Shown one piece after another: positions 1-7,538 of a stretch of 9,754 nt of DNA (positions are counted from its first letter, which is position 1; each line of letters opens with the position of its first letter). Source of the DNA: Acidobacteriota bacterium (GTDB lineage Bacteria; Acidobacteriota; Terriglobia; Versatilivoradales; Versatilivoraceae); NCBI GenBank assembly GCA_028875135.1, contig JAPPFQ010000684.1:1-9754 (forward strand), read 5' to 3'. A program made the position numbers and the translations under genes. Below the pieces are notes generated by a model, which saw only the letters and a list, made by a program, of their open reading frames with translations, did not search any database and had not been told where the DNA came from.

Positions 1-1
1 C

Positions 2-1006
2 GTACAACAGAGTCAGGCCTCGGCACGACTGTTTACCCATTGGTTCGGGCCGCTGCCATACGGCCGTGTGGCCATCACCCAGCAGCCCCAATTCGGATTC
101 GGCCAGTCCTGGCCGACTCTGATCTATCTGCCGGTCAGCGCCTTCATGGACCAGACGCAGCGTTGGGCGCTTCTGGGCCGGGACACCTTCAACTTCTCCA
201 ACTTCGTGCAGGAGGTGACCCCTCACGAGGTCGCCCACCAGTGGTGGGGGCACCTGGTGGGCTGGGCCACATACCACGACCAGTGGATTTCGGAGGGGTT
301 TGCCGAGTTTTCCTCGCTGCTCTACCTGCAGGCCAGTGGAGAGCAGCAGAAGTTCATCGATCTGCTGCGCCGGTGGCGGGAGGCGATTCTGGAAAAGAAC
401 CGATTCGGTCACAGCGCCAACGATGTCGGCCCCCTGTGGATGGGTACCCGGCTGAATACACCCCGGACCGAGTCGGCCTACCAGCGGCTGGTCTACTCCA
501 AGGGCGGTTTCGTCCTGCACATGCTGCGGCAGATCATGCAAGATCCCCGGAAGGGAGACCAGCCGTTTATGGCCATGATGCAGGACTTCGTCAAGACCCA
601 TCACAATCAGGACGCTTCCACGGAGAGCTTCAAGGCCGTGGTGGAAAAACACATGACTCCGGAGATGGATCTTGACCGGAACGGCACCATGGACTGGTTT
701 TTCAACCAGTGGGTTTACGGTAGCGAGATGCCGAGCTACGAGTTGACCTACACGTTGACTCCGGTCAGGGGCGGCAAGGCCCGGCTCAAGGGCCGCTTGA
801 CCCAATCGGAGGTTTCGGAGTCCTTCAAGATGATGGTCCCGATCTACCTGCAGAACCGGGGCCGACTGATTCGCCTGGGCAAGGCAAGTGTTGGGGGCGC
901 TTCCTCTCTGGAACTGGACGTGCCTCTTTCCTCGATGCCGGAGAGGGTGCTCATCAACCCCTACCATGACGTCCTGGCCCGCAATGTCTCCATCCGCCGC
1001 CAATAG
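2..1006 (+). CDS. M1-family zinc metallopeptidase (aminopeptidase N-like), C-terminal part, cut by left edge
   Basis: The frame is open to the left edge, so the start and N-terminal part lie outside the window. Codons 224-238 encode the zinc motif HEVAH inside HEVAHQWWGH, and the third zinc ligand is the Glu at 293-295 in WISEGFAEF. That is the HEXXH-x18-E spacing of M1 (gluzincin) aminopeptidases. The Tyr at 494-496 in LVYSKGGFVLHML matches the M1 tyrosine that stabilises the transition state. After the catalytic domain, roughly 750-1000 encodes a beta-rich tail (YELTYTLTPVRGG onwards), like the short C-terminal beta domain of many bacterial M1 proteins; there is no long alpha-helical ERAP-type domain. 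The family removes N-terminal amino acids from peptides. The GAMEN exopeptidase motif would be upstream, so exact specificity and export cannot be judged. No same-strand gene lies close downstream: 267 bases of hairpin-rich DNA follow. Family call is firm; substrate is unknown. Confidence 0.93.
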   Translation, partial: VQQSQASARLFTHWFGPLPYGRVAITQQPQFGFGQSWPTLIYLPVSAFMDQTQRWALLGRDTFNFSNFVQEVTPHEVAHQWWGHLVGWATYHDQWISEGFAEFSSLLYLQASGEQQKFIDLLRRWREAILEKNRFGHSANDVGPLWMGTRLNTPRTESAYQRLVYSKGGFVLHMLRQIMQDPRKGDQPFMAMMQDFVKTHHNQDASTESFKAVVEKHMTPEMDLDRNGTMDWFFNQWVYGSEMPSYELTYTLTPVRGGKARLKGRLTQSEVSESFKMMVPIYLQNRGRLIRLGKASVGGASSLELDVPLSSMPERVLINPYHDVLARNVSIRRQ

Positions 1007-1060
1007 GCGCGGCCCCTGGCCTGCCGGGCAGATCAGTGGAGCAAGGGTCTGCCGATGGCG

Positions 1061-1206
1061 TTGCCGCCGGCAAGGTAGGCGGCTGCCGAATCGCGGGGAA
1101 ACTGAGCGGAACGCAACGTGGTAGCATGCGGGCGGGACGCCCGCGCTCCCGGGGGGCGCCTCCTCCCAACCGTCATGCTCCTCAAGGGGGCAAGCGCCGG
1201 CTTGCC
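1061..1206. repeat. Cluster of short perfect hairpins, probable dispersed palindromic repeat in the 1007-1273 gap
   Basis: The 267-base gap between the peptidase and the hydrolase holds no convincing gene. Three perfect hairpins are visible: TTGCC/GGCAA with a 3-base loop (1061-1073), GCGGGCG/CGCCCGC with a 3-base loop (1128-1144), and GGCAAGC/GCTTGCC with a 4-base loop (1189-1206). The middle one translates as RDARAP on the + strand and ARASRPH on the other. I recall such peptides as common in spurious hypothetical proteins from GC-rich Acidobacteria, Planctomycetes and Verrucomicrobia, where they come from intergenic repeats. That recollection supports a dispersed repeat, but copy number cannot be seen from one window. 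Confidence 0.45.
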
Positions 1207-1263
1207 GGGCCGCAGCCGTGCCGATGGGGCAGAGCCGTCCCGCTTGGTGGCCCTTTTTTCTTT
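1207..1263 (+). terminator. Candidate terminator or leader structure before the hydrolase
   Basis: GGGCC (1207-1211) can pair with GGCCC (1249-1253), and a T tract (TTTTTTCTTTT, 1254-1264) follows at once. A T tract is rare in this GC-rich DNA, which favours an intrinsic terminator for transcripts coming from the peptidase. The 37-base loop is long and the inner pairing weak. It ends only about 10 bases before the hydrolase start, so a 5' leader element of that gene is an alternative. Confidence 0.3.
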
Positions 1264-1273
1264 TGTTTCAGGC

Positions 1274-3640
1274 ATGTTTGGAACTACGCGGAAGCGAATC
1301 TTTCTGTTCGGACTGGTTCTTCCGGTTCTGCTCCCACCCGCGGTCTCGTACGGGCAAACCGGAGTCCTTCCCGGCACCGCCGAGCTGACCTGGGAGGGCG
1401 ATCTCTCGGCTCGCATGGTGGCCGGGATCGACCGTTTCCTGATGCGTCGCCTGGAGGCGGCGCCTGAAGGACGAGCGGCCTTCTGGAACAGGGACTTCTC
1501 CTCCGAGGCCGACTATGTCCGGTCGGTCGAGGCCAACCGGGAGCGTTTCCGCAAGATCATCGGAGTGGTGGACCGCAGGTCGCCGCCCAGGCTGGAGTTC
1601 GTCTCCGCCGAGGGAGGGGAGCCCCTGGCCCAAAGCGATGCGGTGACGGTTTGGCGCGTCCGTTGGGACGTCCTGCCGGGCCTGAAGGGCGAGGGACTGC
1701 TGCTCAGCCCAGGGAACCGGACCCCCATCGCCCGGGTGATTGCGCTGCCCGATGCCGACGCAACCCCGCAACAACTGGTCGGAGTGCAACCGGGAGTTCA
1801 ACCAGAGGACAGATTCGCTCTGCGCCTGGCGGAATCCGGCTGCCTGGTGATCGTGCCGGTCCTGGTCGACCGCGGCAGCCGGTTTTCGGGCAACCCGGCT
1901 CTCGAGCCCGCCAGGCGGGCCATGACCAACATGACGCACCGGGAATGGCTCTACCGCATGGCCTACCCCTTGGGGCGCCACCCCATCGGATACGAAGTTC
2001 AGAAGGTGCTGGCCCTGGTGGACTGGCTGGAGGCGGAATCTTCGCCGGGAGCCGGGATCGGCCTGGCCGGTCACGGCGAGGGAGGACTGATTGCTCTCTA
2101 CGCCGCTGCGGTCGATACGAGAATCGATGCCTGCCTGGTGAGCGGCTATTTCTCCGCTCGGGAGCGGGTCTGGCAGGAACCGATCTACCGCAATGTCTGG
2201 GCCTTGCTGACCGAGTTCGGAGATGCCGAGATCGGGAGCCTGGTGCTGCCGCGCACCCTGGTGATCGAGCACTCCGGGGCCCCTCGAGTCGAAGGTCCCC
2301 CTCCCGCTGCGGAGGGTCGCAGGTCGGTGGCGGCTCCCGGCAGGATCGAGACTCCCCCGGCCGAGCGGGTGACCTCCGAGTTCAACCGGCTCCAGCAGTG
2401 GGCGGCGGCTCTACCCGACGGCGCCGGGGAGCGGGTCAAGCTGGTCCCCCCGGACCCCCGTGCGGGCACGGTTCCCGCGGGGTCGGAGTCGGCGGTGCAG
2501 GGGTTGCTGGAGCCGCTGGCGGAGGGGGTGGTGGTTGCGGCGGTTCCGGGCGTGGCCCCGAAGCGCGGGGGAAAGGGGCCCGATGCGGTCGAGCAGCAGC
2601 GCCGCTTGGTCCGCGGCATCCAGGGGACGCTTCAGGACCTGCTGCGGGTCTCGGACCGCCTCCGCGACCAACGCTATCTGAAGCGTCCCAGCCGGGAGTC
2701 GGCCGAGGCCTTCACCCGCGAGGCGGCCCGCTGGCGCTCCACCCTCTGGAAGGAGATCCTGGGCAGGATCGACGAACCCATGGTGGCAGCAAACCCCCGT
2801 TCACGCCTGTGGCGGGAGACGGCGAAGTGGACCGCGTACGAGGTGGTTCTGGACGTCTGGCCCGAGGTCTTCGCCTGGGGCCTTCTCCTGGTCCCCAAGG
2901 ATCTTCAGCCGGGAGAACGCCGCCCGGTGGTGGTGGCTCAGCACGGTCTGGAGGCGGTGCCCGAGGACACGGTGCGAACCGACGTGCCCTACTTTCGCAA
3001 CTACCGCGCCTTTGCCGCCCGCCTGGCGGACGAGGGGTTCATCGTCTTCGCCCCCCACAACCCCTACCGGGGAGGGGACCGCTTCCGGGTGCTGCAGCGC
3101 AAGGCCAATCCCCTCAAGCTCTCCCTCTATTCCTTCATCGTGGGCCAGCACCGCCGGATTCTGGACTGGCTGAAGACCCTTCCCTGGGTGGACGGCCGGC
3201 GGATCGGCTTCTATGGCCTCAGCTACGGCGGCAAGACCGCCATGCGAGTCCCGGCGGTTCTGGAGGACTACGCCCTCTCGATCTGCTCCGGGGATTTCAA
3301 CCAGTGGCTCTGGAAGAACGTGACCGTGGATTGGCCCAACAGCTACATGTTCACCGGCGAGTACGAAATGCCCGAGTTCGGCCTGGGCACGAGCTTCAAC
3401 TACGCCGAGATGGCCTACCTGATTTTCCCCCGACCCTTCATGGTGGAGCGCGGGCATCGGGACGCGGTGGGACTGGACGAGTGGGTCGCCCACGAATACG
3501 CCAAGGTCCGGCGTCTCTACACGGAGCTGGGCCTGGGCAGCCGCACCGGGATCGAATGGTTCGAAGGCGAACACGAGATCCACGGGGTAGGCGCCTTCCG
3601 CTTTCTGCGCAAACACCTCGACTGGAATCGGCCCCGCTGA
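1274..3640 (+). CDS. Exported tandem alpha/beta hydrolase; first half lacks the nucleophile
   Basis: The 788-residue product begins with a Sec-type signal peptide: MFGTTRKR, then a hydrophobic run to about residue 28 ending in VSYGQ. That is why ATG 1274 is preferred over GTG 1118, whose extra 52 residues are only repeat translation. No clear Shine-Dalgarno precedes 1274. Two alpha/beta-hydrolase halves are visible. The first (about residues 125-355) has the elbow GHGEGG, with Gly268 where GxSxG needs serine. A Pro/Ala/Gly-rich linker and a charged helical stretch (about 440-500) lead to the second half (about 515-788). This has an HG oxyanion motif (VVVAQHGLEA), GLSYGG with nucleophile Ser650, Asp730 in GHRDAVGLDEW and His770 in EHEIHG, a full Ser-Asp-His set resembling dienelactone hydrolase, acetyl-xylan esterase and prolyl oligopeptidase relatives. 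Ester or peptide hydrolysis outside the cytoplasm is likely; the substrate is unknown. The inactive half may bind substrate or the partner half. Confidence 0.82.
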   Translation: MFGTTRKRIFLFGLVLPVLLPPAVSYGQTGVLPGTAELTWEGDLSARMVAGIDRFLMRRLEAAPEGRAAFWNRDFSSEADYVRSVEANRERFRKIIGVVDRRSPPRLEFVSAEGGEPLAQSDAVTVWRVRWDVLPGLKGEGLLLSPGNRTPIARVIALPDADATPQQLVGVQPGVQPEDRFALRLAESGCLVIVPVLVDRGSRFSGNPALEPARRAMTNMTHREWLYRMAYPLGRHPIGYEVQKVLALVDWLEAESSPGAGIGLAGHGEGGLIALYAAAVDTRIDACLVSGYFSARERVWQEPIYRNVWALLTEFGDAEIGSLVLPRTLVIEHSGAPRVEGPPPAAEGRRSVAAPGRIETPPAERVTSEFNRLQQWAAALPDGAGERVKLVPPDPRAGTVPAGSESAVQGLLEPLAEGVVVAAVPGVAPKRGGKGPDAVEQQRRLVRGIQGTLQDLLRVSDRLRDQRYLKRPSRESAEAFTREAARWRSTLWKEILGRIDEPMVAANPRSRLWRETAKWTAYEVVLDVWPEVFAWGLLLVPKDLQPGERRPVVVAQHGLEAVPEDTVRTDVPYFRNYRAFAARLADEGFIVFAPHNPYRGGDRFRVLQRKANPLKLSLYSFIVGQHRRILDWLKTLPWVDGRRIGFYGLSYGGKTAMRVPAVLEDYALSICSGDFNQWLWKNVTVDWPNSYMFTGEYEMPEFGLGTSFNYAEMAYLIFPRPFMVERGHRDAVGLDEWVAHEYAKVRRLYTELGLGSRTGIEWFEGEHEIHGVGAFRFLRKHLDWNRPR

Positions 3641-3716
3641 CGGAGTCGATCCGCCGAAAGTCGCTCCAACGGCCGGGTGGAGATCGCCCCATGGGAGCGG
3701 CTGGCCCCGCCCGGGC

Positions 3717-3743
3717 TTCCGCGCCGGTCCGTGGCGGAATTTT
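3717..3743 (+). terminator. Candidate weak intrinsic terminator after the hydrolase
   Basis: TTCCGC (3717-3722) and GCGGAA (3734-3739) form a perfect 6-bp stem with an 11-base loop, followed by four T. It sits about 75 bases after the hydrolase stop and just before the candidate promoter of the TldD operon, a sensible place for a terminator. The T tract is short, so efficiency is doubtful. Confidence 0.35.
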
Positions 3744-3771
3744 GGTCGCTGGTCAGTTTTAGGGCTACAAT
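3742..3771 (+). promoter_or_regulatory. Candidate sigma70-type promoter for the TldD operon
   Basis: TACAAT (3766-3771) matches five of six bases of the TATAAT -10 box. TTGGTC (3742-3747) lies 18 bases upstream as a poor -35 match sharing only TTG. It is about 60 bases before the TldD start and in a locally AT-richer stretch, but no transcription data support it. Confidence 0.4.
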
Positions 3772-3831
3772 GGTTTCAATAGCCCAGTCAATCCCAAGTC
3801 GGCTCGATTCGTTCTTGATGAGAGGTGTGGC

Positions 3832-5520
3832 ATGAGACTACCCCACCGAGGCGTACTCTTCCCAACCCTGCTGGTGGCAGCTTCCGTCCTGGCCGCCTAT
3901 CCGGCCCGCGGCGCAACGCCGGTGCTGGAGGCCATGAAGCAGGAGTTGCAACGCTCCGTGGACACACTCTCGAAGCAGCCGACGCCGCTCTACTTTCTCA
4001 GCTACGAGGTCACCGGGAATCGGCGATTTTCGGTACGAGCCTCGTTCGGGAACGTTACGGGAAGTTCCGAGGGCGAGAGCGCCGTGGTCGACGTCGATCT
4101 GCGGGTGGGCAGTCCCGAACTGGACAACACCCACTCCATCCGGGGAGACAGCCTGGCCAATTATCCGCGTTTTGCCTACCAGTCGGCGCCCCTGGAGGAT
4201 CCGGAAGCGCTTCGAAGCATTCTCTGGCGCCGGACCGACCAGCAGTACAAGGCAGCCGTGGAGCGGTTGGCCAAGGTCAAGGCCAATGTCCAGATCAAGG
4301 TGGAAGAGGAGGACCAGGCCGGGGACTTCTCGGCGGAACCCGCCCAGAAATGGCTGGAGGAGCCGCTGCCTCTGGAATATGACAGGACTCCCTGGGAGGA
4401 GAAGCTGGGCAGATACACGGCTCCTTTTTCCTCCTCCGGCCACATCTACCGGGCCAACGCCACCCTGTCGGCCAACGTTGAGACTCGCTGGTACGTGAAC
4501 AGCGAAGGCAGTGAAATCCGGACCTCCCAATCCTACTATCGCCTGATGATCATGGCTTACACCAAGGCCGAGGACGGGATGGAGCTGCCGCGCTACGAGT
4601 CCTTCTTTTCCTTCACTGCCGAGGGGCTCCCCGACGACAGCCAGGTCCTGGCGACCGTCGAGGAAATGATCGCCGACCTGGAGGCTCTGCGGAAGGCTCC
4701 CGCGGTGGACCCCTATACCGGTCCGGCCATCCTCTCCGGCCGCGCCAGCGGGGTGTTCTTCCATGAGATTCTGGGCCATCGGATCGAAGGACATCGCCAG
4801 AAAAGGGAAGATGAGGGCCAGACCTTCAAGAAGATGGTGAATCAGAAGGTGCTGCCGGAGACCTTTTCGGTCATCTTCGACCCCACCGTGAGGCGCCGGG
4901 GGGACATGGACCTGGTCGGGGCCTACCGCTACGACAATGAGGGGGTGAAGTCCCGGCGGGTGCCGGTCATCCAAAAGGGGGTGTTGAAGACCTTCCTGCT
5001 GTCCCGGACGCCCATCGAGGGATTCTCCCGCTCCAACGGGCACGGTCGGAAACAGGCGGGCCTGCCGGCGGTGGCGCGACAGTCGAACTTGTTCGTCGAG
5101 GTCACCCGGTCCCACTCCCGCGAAGAGCTCAAGGCCATGTTGATCGACAGCCTCAAGCGGGAGGACAAGCCCTTCGGACTCTATTTCAAGGACGTCCAGG
5201 GGGGATTCACCTTTACCGGAAGAACCATCCCCAATATGTTCAACGTTCTGCCGGTCATGGTGTACCGGATCTATGCCGACGGTCGCGAGGAACTGGTGCG
5301 AGGCGTGGACCTCATCGGCACGCCGCTGACCGCCTTCAGCAAGATCGCGGCCGCCGACGATCACTTCGAGTCCTTCAATGGCATCTGTGGAGCCGAGTCG
5401 GGTGGCGTGCCGGTGTCTGCCGTCTCACCGGCCGTGCTGGTTTCGCAGATCGAGGTTCAGAAGAAAGAGAAATCCCCGGAACGACTTCCGATCCTTCCCC
5501 CTCCCTGGGAGTCGCCTTGA
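3832..5520 (+). CDS. Exported TldD-family metalloprotease (catalytic member)
   Basis: The 562-residue product belongs to the TldD/PmbA family, zinc metalloproteases that cleave unfolded peptides as TldD-TldE heterodimers; in Escherichia coli the pair matures microcin B17 and degrades CcdA. The zinc motif HEXXXH is present as HEILGH (His311, Glu312, His316) in FFHEILGHRIEGHRQ. The third ligand is matched by Cys519 in GICGAESGGVPV, which aligns with the C-terminal Cys-containing segment of E. coli TldD, so the active site looks intact. Unlike cytoplasmic E. coli TldD (about 480 residues), it starts with a Sec-type signal peptide (MRLPHRGVLFPTLLVAASVLA, cleavage near residue 28) and is longer. 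The start is fixed by GAGAGG (3820-3825) six bases before ATG. The next gene, its paralogue, starts 31 bases after the stop, so the two are almost certainly co-transcribed. Family and catalytic residues are clear; the natural substrate is not. Confidence 0.9.
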   Translation: MRLPHRGVLFPTLLVAASVLAAYPARGATPVLEAMKQELQRSVDTLSKQPTPLYFLSYEVTGNRRFSVRASFGNVTGSSEGESAVVDVDLRVGSPELDNTHSIRGDSLANYPRFAYQSAPLEDPEALRSILWRRTDQQYKAAVERLAKVKANVQIKVEEEDQAGDFSAEPAQKWLEEPLPLEYDRTPWEEKLGRYTAPFSSSGHIYRANATLSANVETRWYVNSEGSEIRTSQSYYRLMIMAYTKAEDGMELPRYESFFSFTAEGLPDDSQVLATVEEMIADLEALRKAPAVDPYTGPAILSGRASGVFFHEILGHRIEGHRQKREDEGQTFKKMVNQKVLPETFSVIFDPTVRRRGDMDLVGAYRYDNEGVKSRRVPVIQKGVLKTFLLSRTPIEGFSRSNGHGRKQAGLPAVARQSNLFVEVTRSHSREELKAMLIDSLKREDKPFGLYFKDVQGGFTFTGRTIPNMFNVLPVMVYRIYADGREELVRGVDLIGTPLTAFSKIAAADDHFESFNGICGAESGGVPVSAVSPAVLVSQIEVQKKEKSPERLPILPPPWESP

Positions 5521-5551
5521 CCCTGCTTTTCGGCTGTGGAGGAGCATTCCC

Positions 5552-7330
5552 ATGAAACGCGGCACATTCTGCACCCTGTTGTTTTCCGTCCTGCTGCCCG
5601 GTCACCCGCTGCAGGCCCAGGAAAATATGCTCATGAAAGCCCTACGGGACGAAATGGGTCGAACCATGGAAAGGCTGCAACTGGAGGACATGGACAGGCC
5701 CTACTACGTGGCCTACTGGGTTAGCGAATCCGAAGGCCGGGGCAGCACGGCCATTCTGGGCGGCCTGCTCGGTCGAGGCCGCGGGACCGGCAGTCGGAAC
5801 CTGTCGGTGGAGTTGAGGGTCGGAGATCACGACCTCGACAACACCAATTTCATGGATTTCGGTCGATTGCGTTCCAGGGTGGTCCGAGAAGGGTTTCCCG
5901 TGTCTCTGCCGCTGCGAGACGACTACAAGGAGCTTAGGCGGCAGATCTGGCTGGCCACCGACGGCGCCTACAAGCAGGCTGTCCAGAGCCTTGCCAAAAA
6001 ACGCGCTACCCTTCAGAACAAGACGCGGGTCGAGATTGTTCCCGACTTCAGCCGTGAAGAACCGGTTGAGTACCGGGACGAAACCCCGCCGGCGCCGCTG
6101 CCCGACCGGGCTCGACTGGAGGTGCTGGTGCAGGAGTTGTCCGCCCTTTTCAAGGAAATGCCGGACATCTTCGACTCCCGTGTCAGCGCCGGCCTGAGTC
6201 GCGGGAAGACTTACTTCGTCAACAGCGAAGGATCTTCCTACACTCGGAACTTCTCCTCCGCCTCCATCCAGGTCCTGGCGGCCACCCAGGCCGTGGACGG
6301 GACACACCTGGAGGACTTCGTGGTCGCCCGTGGCCGCCAGTGGAAAGACCTGCCCGACCGGGCCGAACTGGAGCAACGCATCCGTGCCATGGCTGAGCGG
6401 CTGGGCCGGCTCCGGGAAGCCTCCTTTGTGGAGCGCTACAACGGGCCGGTGTTGTTCGAAGGGCAGGCCGCGGCGGAGTTGGTGAGCCAGATTCTGGCGC
6501 CGAGGCTTCTGGCGCTGCGCCCCCCCATGGCCGACGAGCCCATGTTCGGCGGGTTCGGATCCGGTTCCCGGAACCCGTTCCTGGAAAAACTTGGCTCCAG
6601 GGTCCTGCCACGCTCTCTCAGCATCATCGACGACCCGACGGCCGGGAGCCACGGCGAGGCGTCACTGCTGGGGGGATATGAGGTCGACGACGAGGGAGTG
6701 CGCTCACGGCGCACAACGGTCATCCAACGGGGCATTCTCAAGACCCTGCTCGCTACCCGCACCCCGGTTTCAGGGGTTTCCAACAGTACCGGGAATCGAA
6801 GGAATGAAGGGCCAAAACCCTCCAATCTTTTCCTGATTTCCCGGAATGGTTTGAAGCAGGAGGAAATCAGGCAGGAGTTGCTCGACCTGGTGGAGGAGCG
6901 GGGCCTGGATTTCGGAATCGTGGTGCGGCGCGTGGGCAGTCCCGAGATGACGTTGTCCCGAGACCGGGATTACATGTTCGCGATGCCGGGTGAGGAGCAG
7001 AGACCGAAGCTCAGGCCCGTTACCGAGGCCTACAAGGTATTTCCCGACGGTCGTGAGGAGTTGATTCGCAAGGCCGTTTTACTGAGCATCAGCGCGTCCA
7101 GCTTCCGGGAGATCGCGGCCGCCTCCGAATCCCTGACTCCTTACCATACGAACTTTCGTGTCCCGATGACCGATCCTTTTTCTTCCTTTGCCTTCATGGG
7201 GCCGCCCCCGCTGGTCTCGCTGGTCGTTCCCTCGCTCCTGTTCGAAGACCTGGCTCTGAGACGGCCCCCCGGAGACATTCCCCGCCCGCCGCTGCTGGCC
7301 CACCCCTTGAGCCGACAGCAGGCTCGGTAA
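5552..7330 (+). CDS. Exported TldE/PmbA-like protein lacking the metal site (partner of the upstream TldD)
   Basis: This 592-residue product is a paralogue of the preceding TldD: shared landmarks include LDNT after the first beta region, the YKxAVxxLAK segment, a DDEGVRSRRTTVIQ-type segment and DGREEL near the C-terminus. The zinc motif is gone. Where TldD has HEILGH, this protein has SQILAP at residues 312-317, and the C-terminal GICG cysteine segment is replaced by a Phe/Pro-rich sequence without cysteine. Loss of the metal site is the hallmark of TldE, which forms the non-catalytic half of TldD-TldE. A signal peptide (MKRGTFCTLLFSVLLPGH, cleavage near LQAQ) places it in the same compartment as its neighbour. 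Start choice: GGAGGAG (5538-5544) lies seven bases before ATG 5552, whereas the open frame further upstream only overlaps the TldD gene. The C-terminal Pro-rich tail is unusual. Role as a partner or substrate-binding subunit is inferred. Confidence 0.85.
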   Translation: MKRGTFCTLLFSVLLPGHPLQAQENMLMKALRDEMGRTMERLQLEDMDRPYYVAYWVSESEGRGSTAILGGLLGRGRGTGSRNLSVELRVGDHDLDNTNFMDFGRLRSRVVREGFPVSLPLRDDYKELRRQIWLATDGAYKQAVQSLAKKRATLQNKTRVEIVPDFSREEPVEYRDETPPAPLPDRARLEVLVQELSALFKEMPDIFDSRVSAGLSRGKTYFVNSEGSSYTRNFSSASIQVLAATQAVDGTHLEDFVVARGRQWKDLPDRAELEQRIRAMAERLGRLREASFVERYNGPVLFEGQAAAELVSQILAPRLLALRPPMADEPMFGGFGSGSRNPFLEKLGSRVLPRSLSIIDDPTAGSHGEASLLGGYEVDDEGVRSRRTTVIQRGILKTLLATRTPVSGVSNSTGNRRNEGPKPSNLFLISRNGLKQEEIRQELLDLVEERGLDFGIVVRRVGSPEMTLSRDRDYMFAMPGEEQRPKLRPVTEAYKVFPDGREELIRKAVLLSISASSFREIAAASESLTPYHTNFRVPMTDPFSSFAFMGPPPLVSLVVPSLLFEDLALRRPPGDIPRPPLLAHPLSRQQAR

Positions 7331-7369
7331 CCGGACGGTCATCGAGGGTTTCCGTTGTCTCGAGTCCGG
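7331..7369 (+). terminator. Long hairpin directly after the TldE-like stop
   Basis: CCGGAC (7331-7336) pairs with GTCCGG (7364-7369), and TCGAG (7342-7346) pairs with CTCGA (7359-7363), giving 11 base pairs with a 5-base bulge on one side and a 12-base loop. The structure begins at the base after the TAA stop, suggesting a 3' end stabiliser or terminator of the TldD operon. No T tract follows, so it is not a standard intrinsic terminator. Confidence 0.4.
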
Positions 7370-7398
7370 ACGACGCCGACGGGGCGTTCCGTCGCCGT

Positions 7399-7430
7399 GG
7401 GACCGCGGTCCCGTGCCGCGGTCCCGTGCC
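7399..7430. repeat. Perfect 13-bp tandem duplication overlapping a 14-bp palindrome
   Basis: CCGCGGTCCCGTG occurs at 7403-7415 and again without a gap at 7416-7428, followed by CC, the first two bases of a third copy. The first copy overlaps a perfect palindrome, GGGACCGCGGTCCC (7399-7412). It lies in the 208-base gap between the TldE-like gene and the glycosidase-like gene. The rest of that gap shows only the hairpin at 7331-7369 and a minor CCAGA/TCTGG inverted repeat (7434-7453). Confidence 0.85.
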
Positions 7431-7538
7431 TTTCCAGACAGCAGCGATTCTGGTAGCCTGTCCGTAAATCCACCGACACCCCTTGAAGACCGGCCCCGCC
7501 GGTGTCAAAAAGGAACGCACAGGGAAGGGTGCTATCCC

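Noticed and set aside
1118..1273. N-terminal extension of the alpha/beta hydrolase from GTG 1118
   Set aside because: It would bury the signal peptide 52 residues into the protein and its translation comes from hairpin repeat DNA.
1651..3762. 703-codon + strand frame overlapping the hydrolase
   Set aside because: It is rich in Gly, Arg and Pro with no recognisable motif, and arises from GC-rich codon use of the true gene in another frame.
3838..5364. 508-codon minus-strand frame opposite TldD
   Set aside because: The + strand frame has clear family motifs, a signal peptide and a ribosome binding site; the antisense product has none of these.
5378..5551. Upstream extension of the TldE-like gene into the TldD gene
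   Set aside because: It overlaps coding sequence of TldD in another frame, while ATG 5552 has a strong Shine-Dalgarno and starts a signal peptide.
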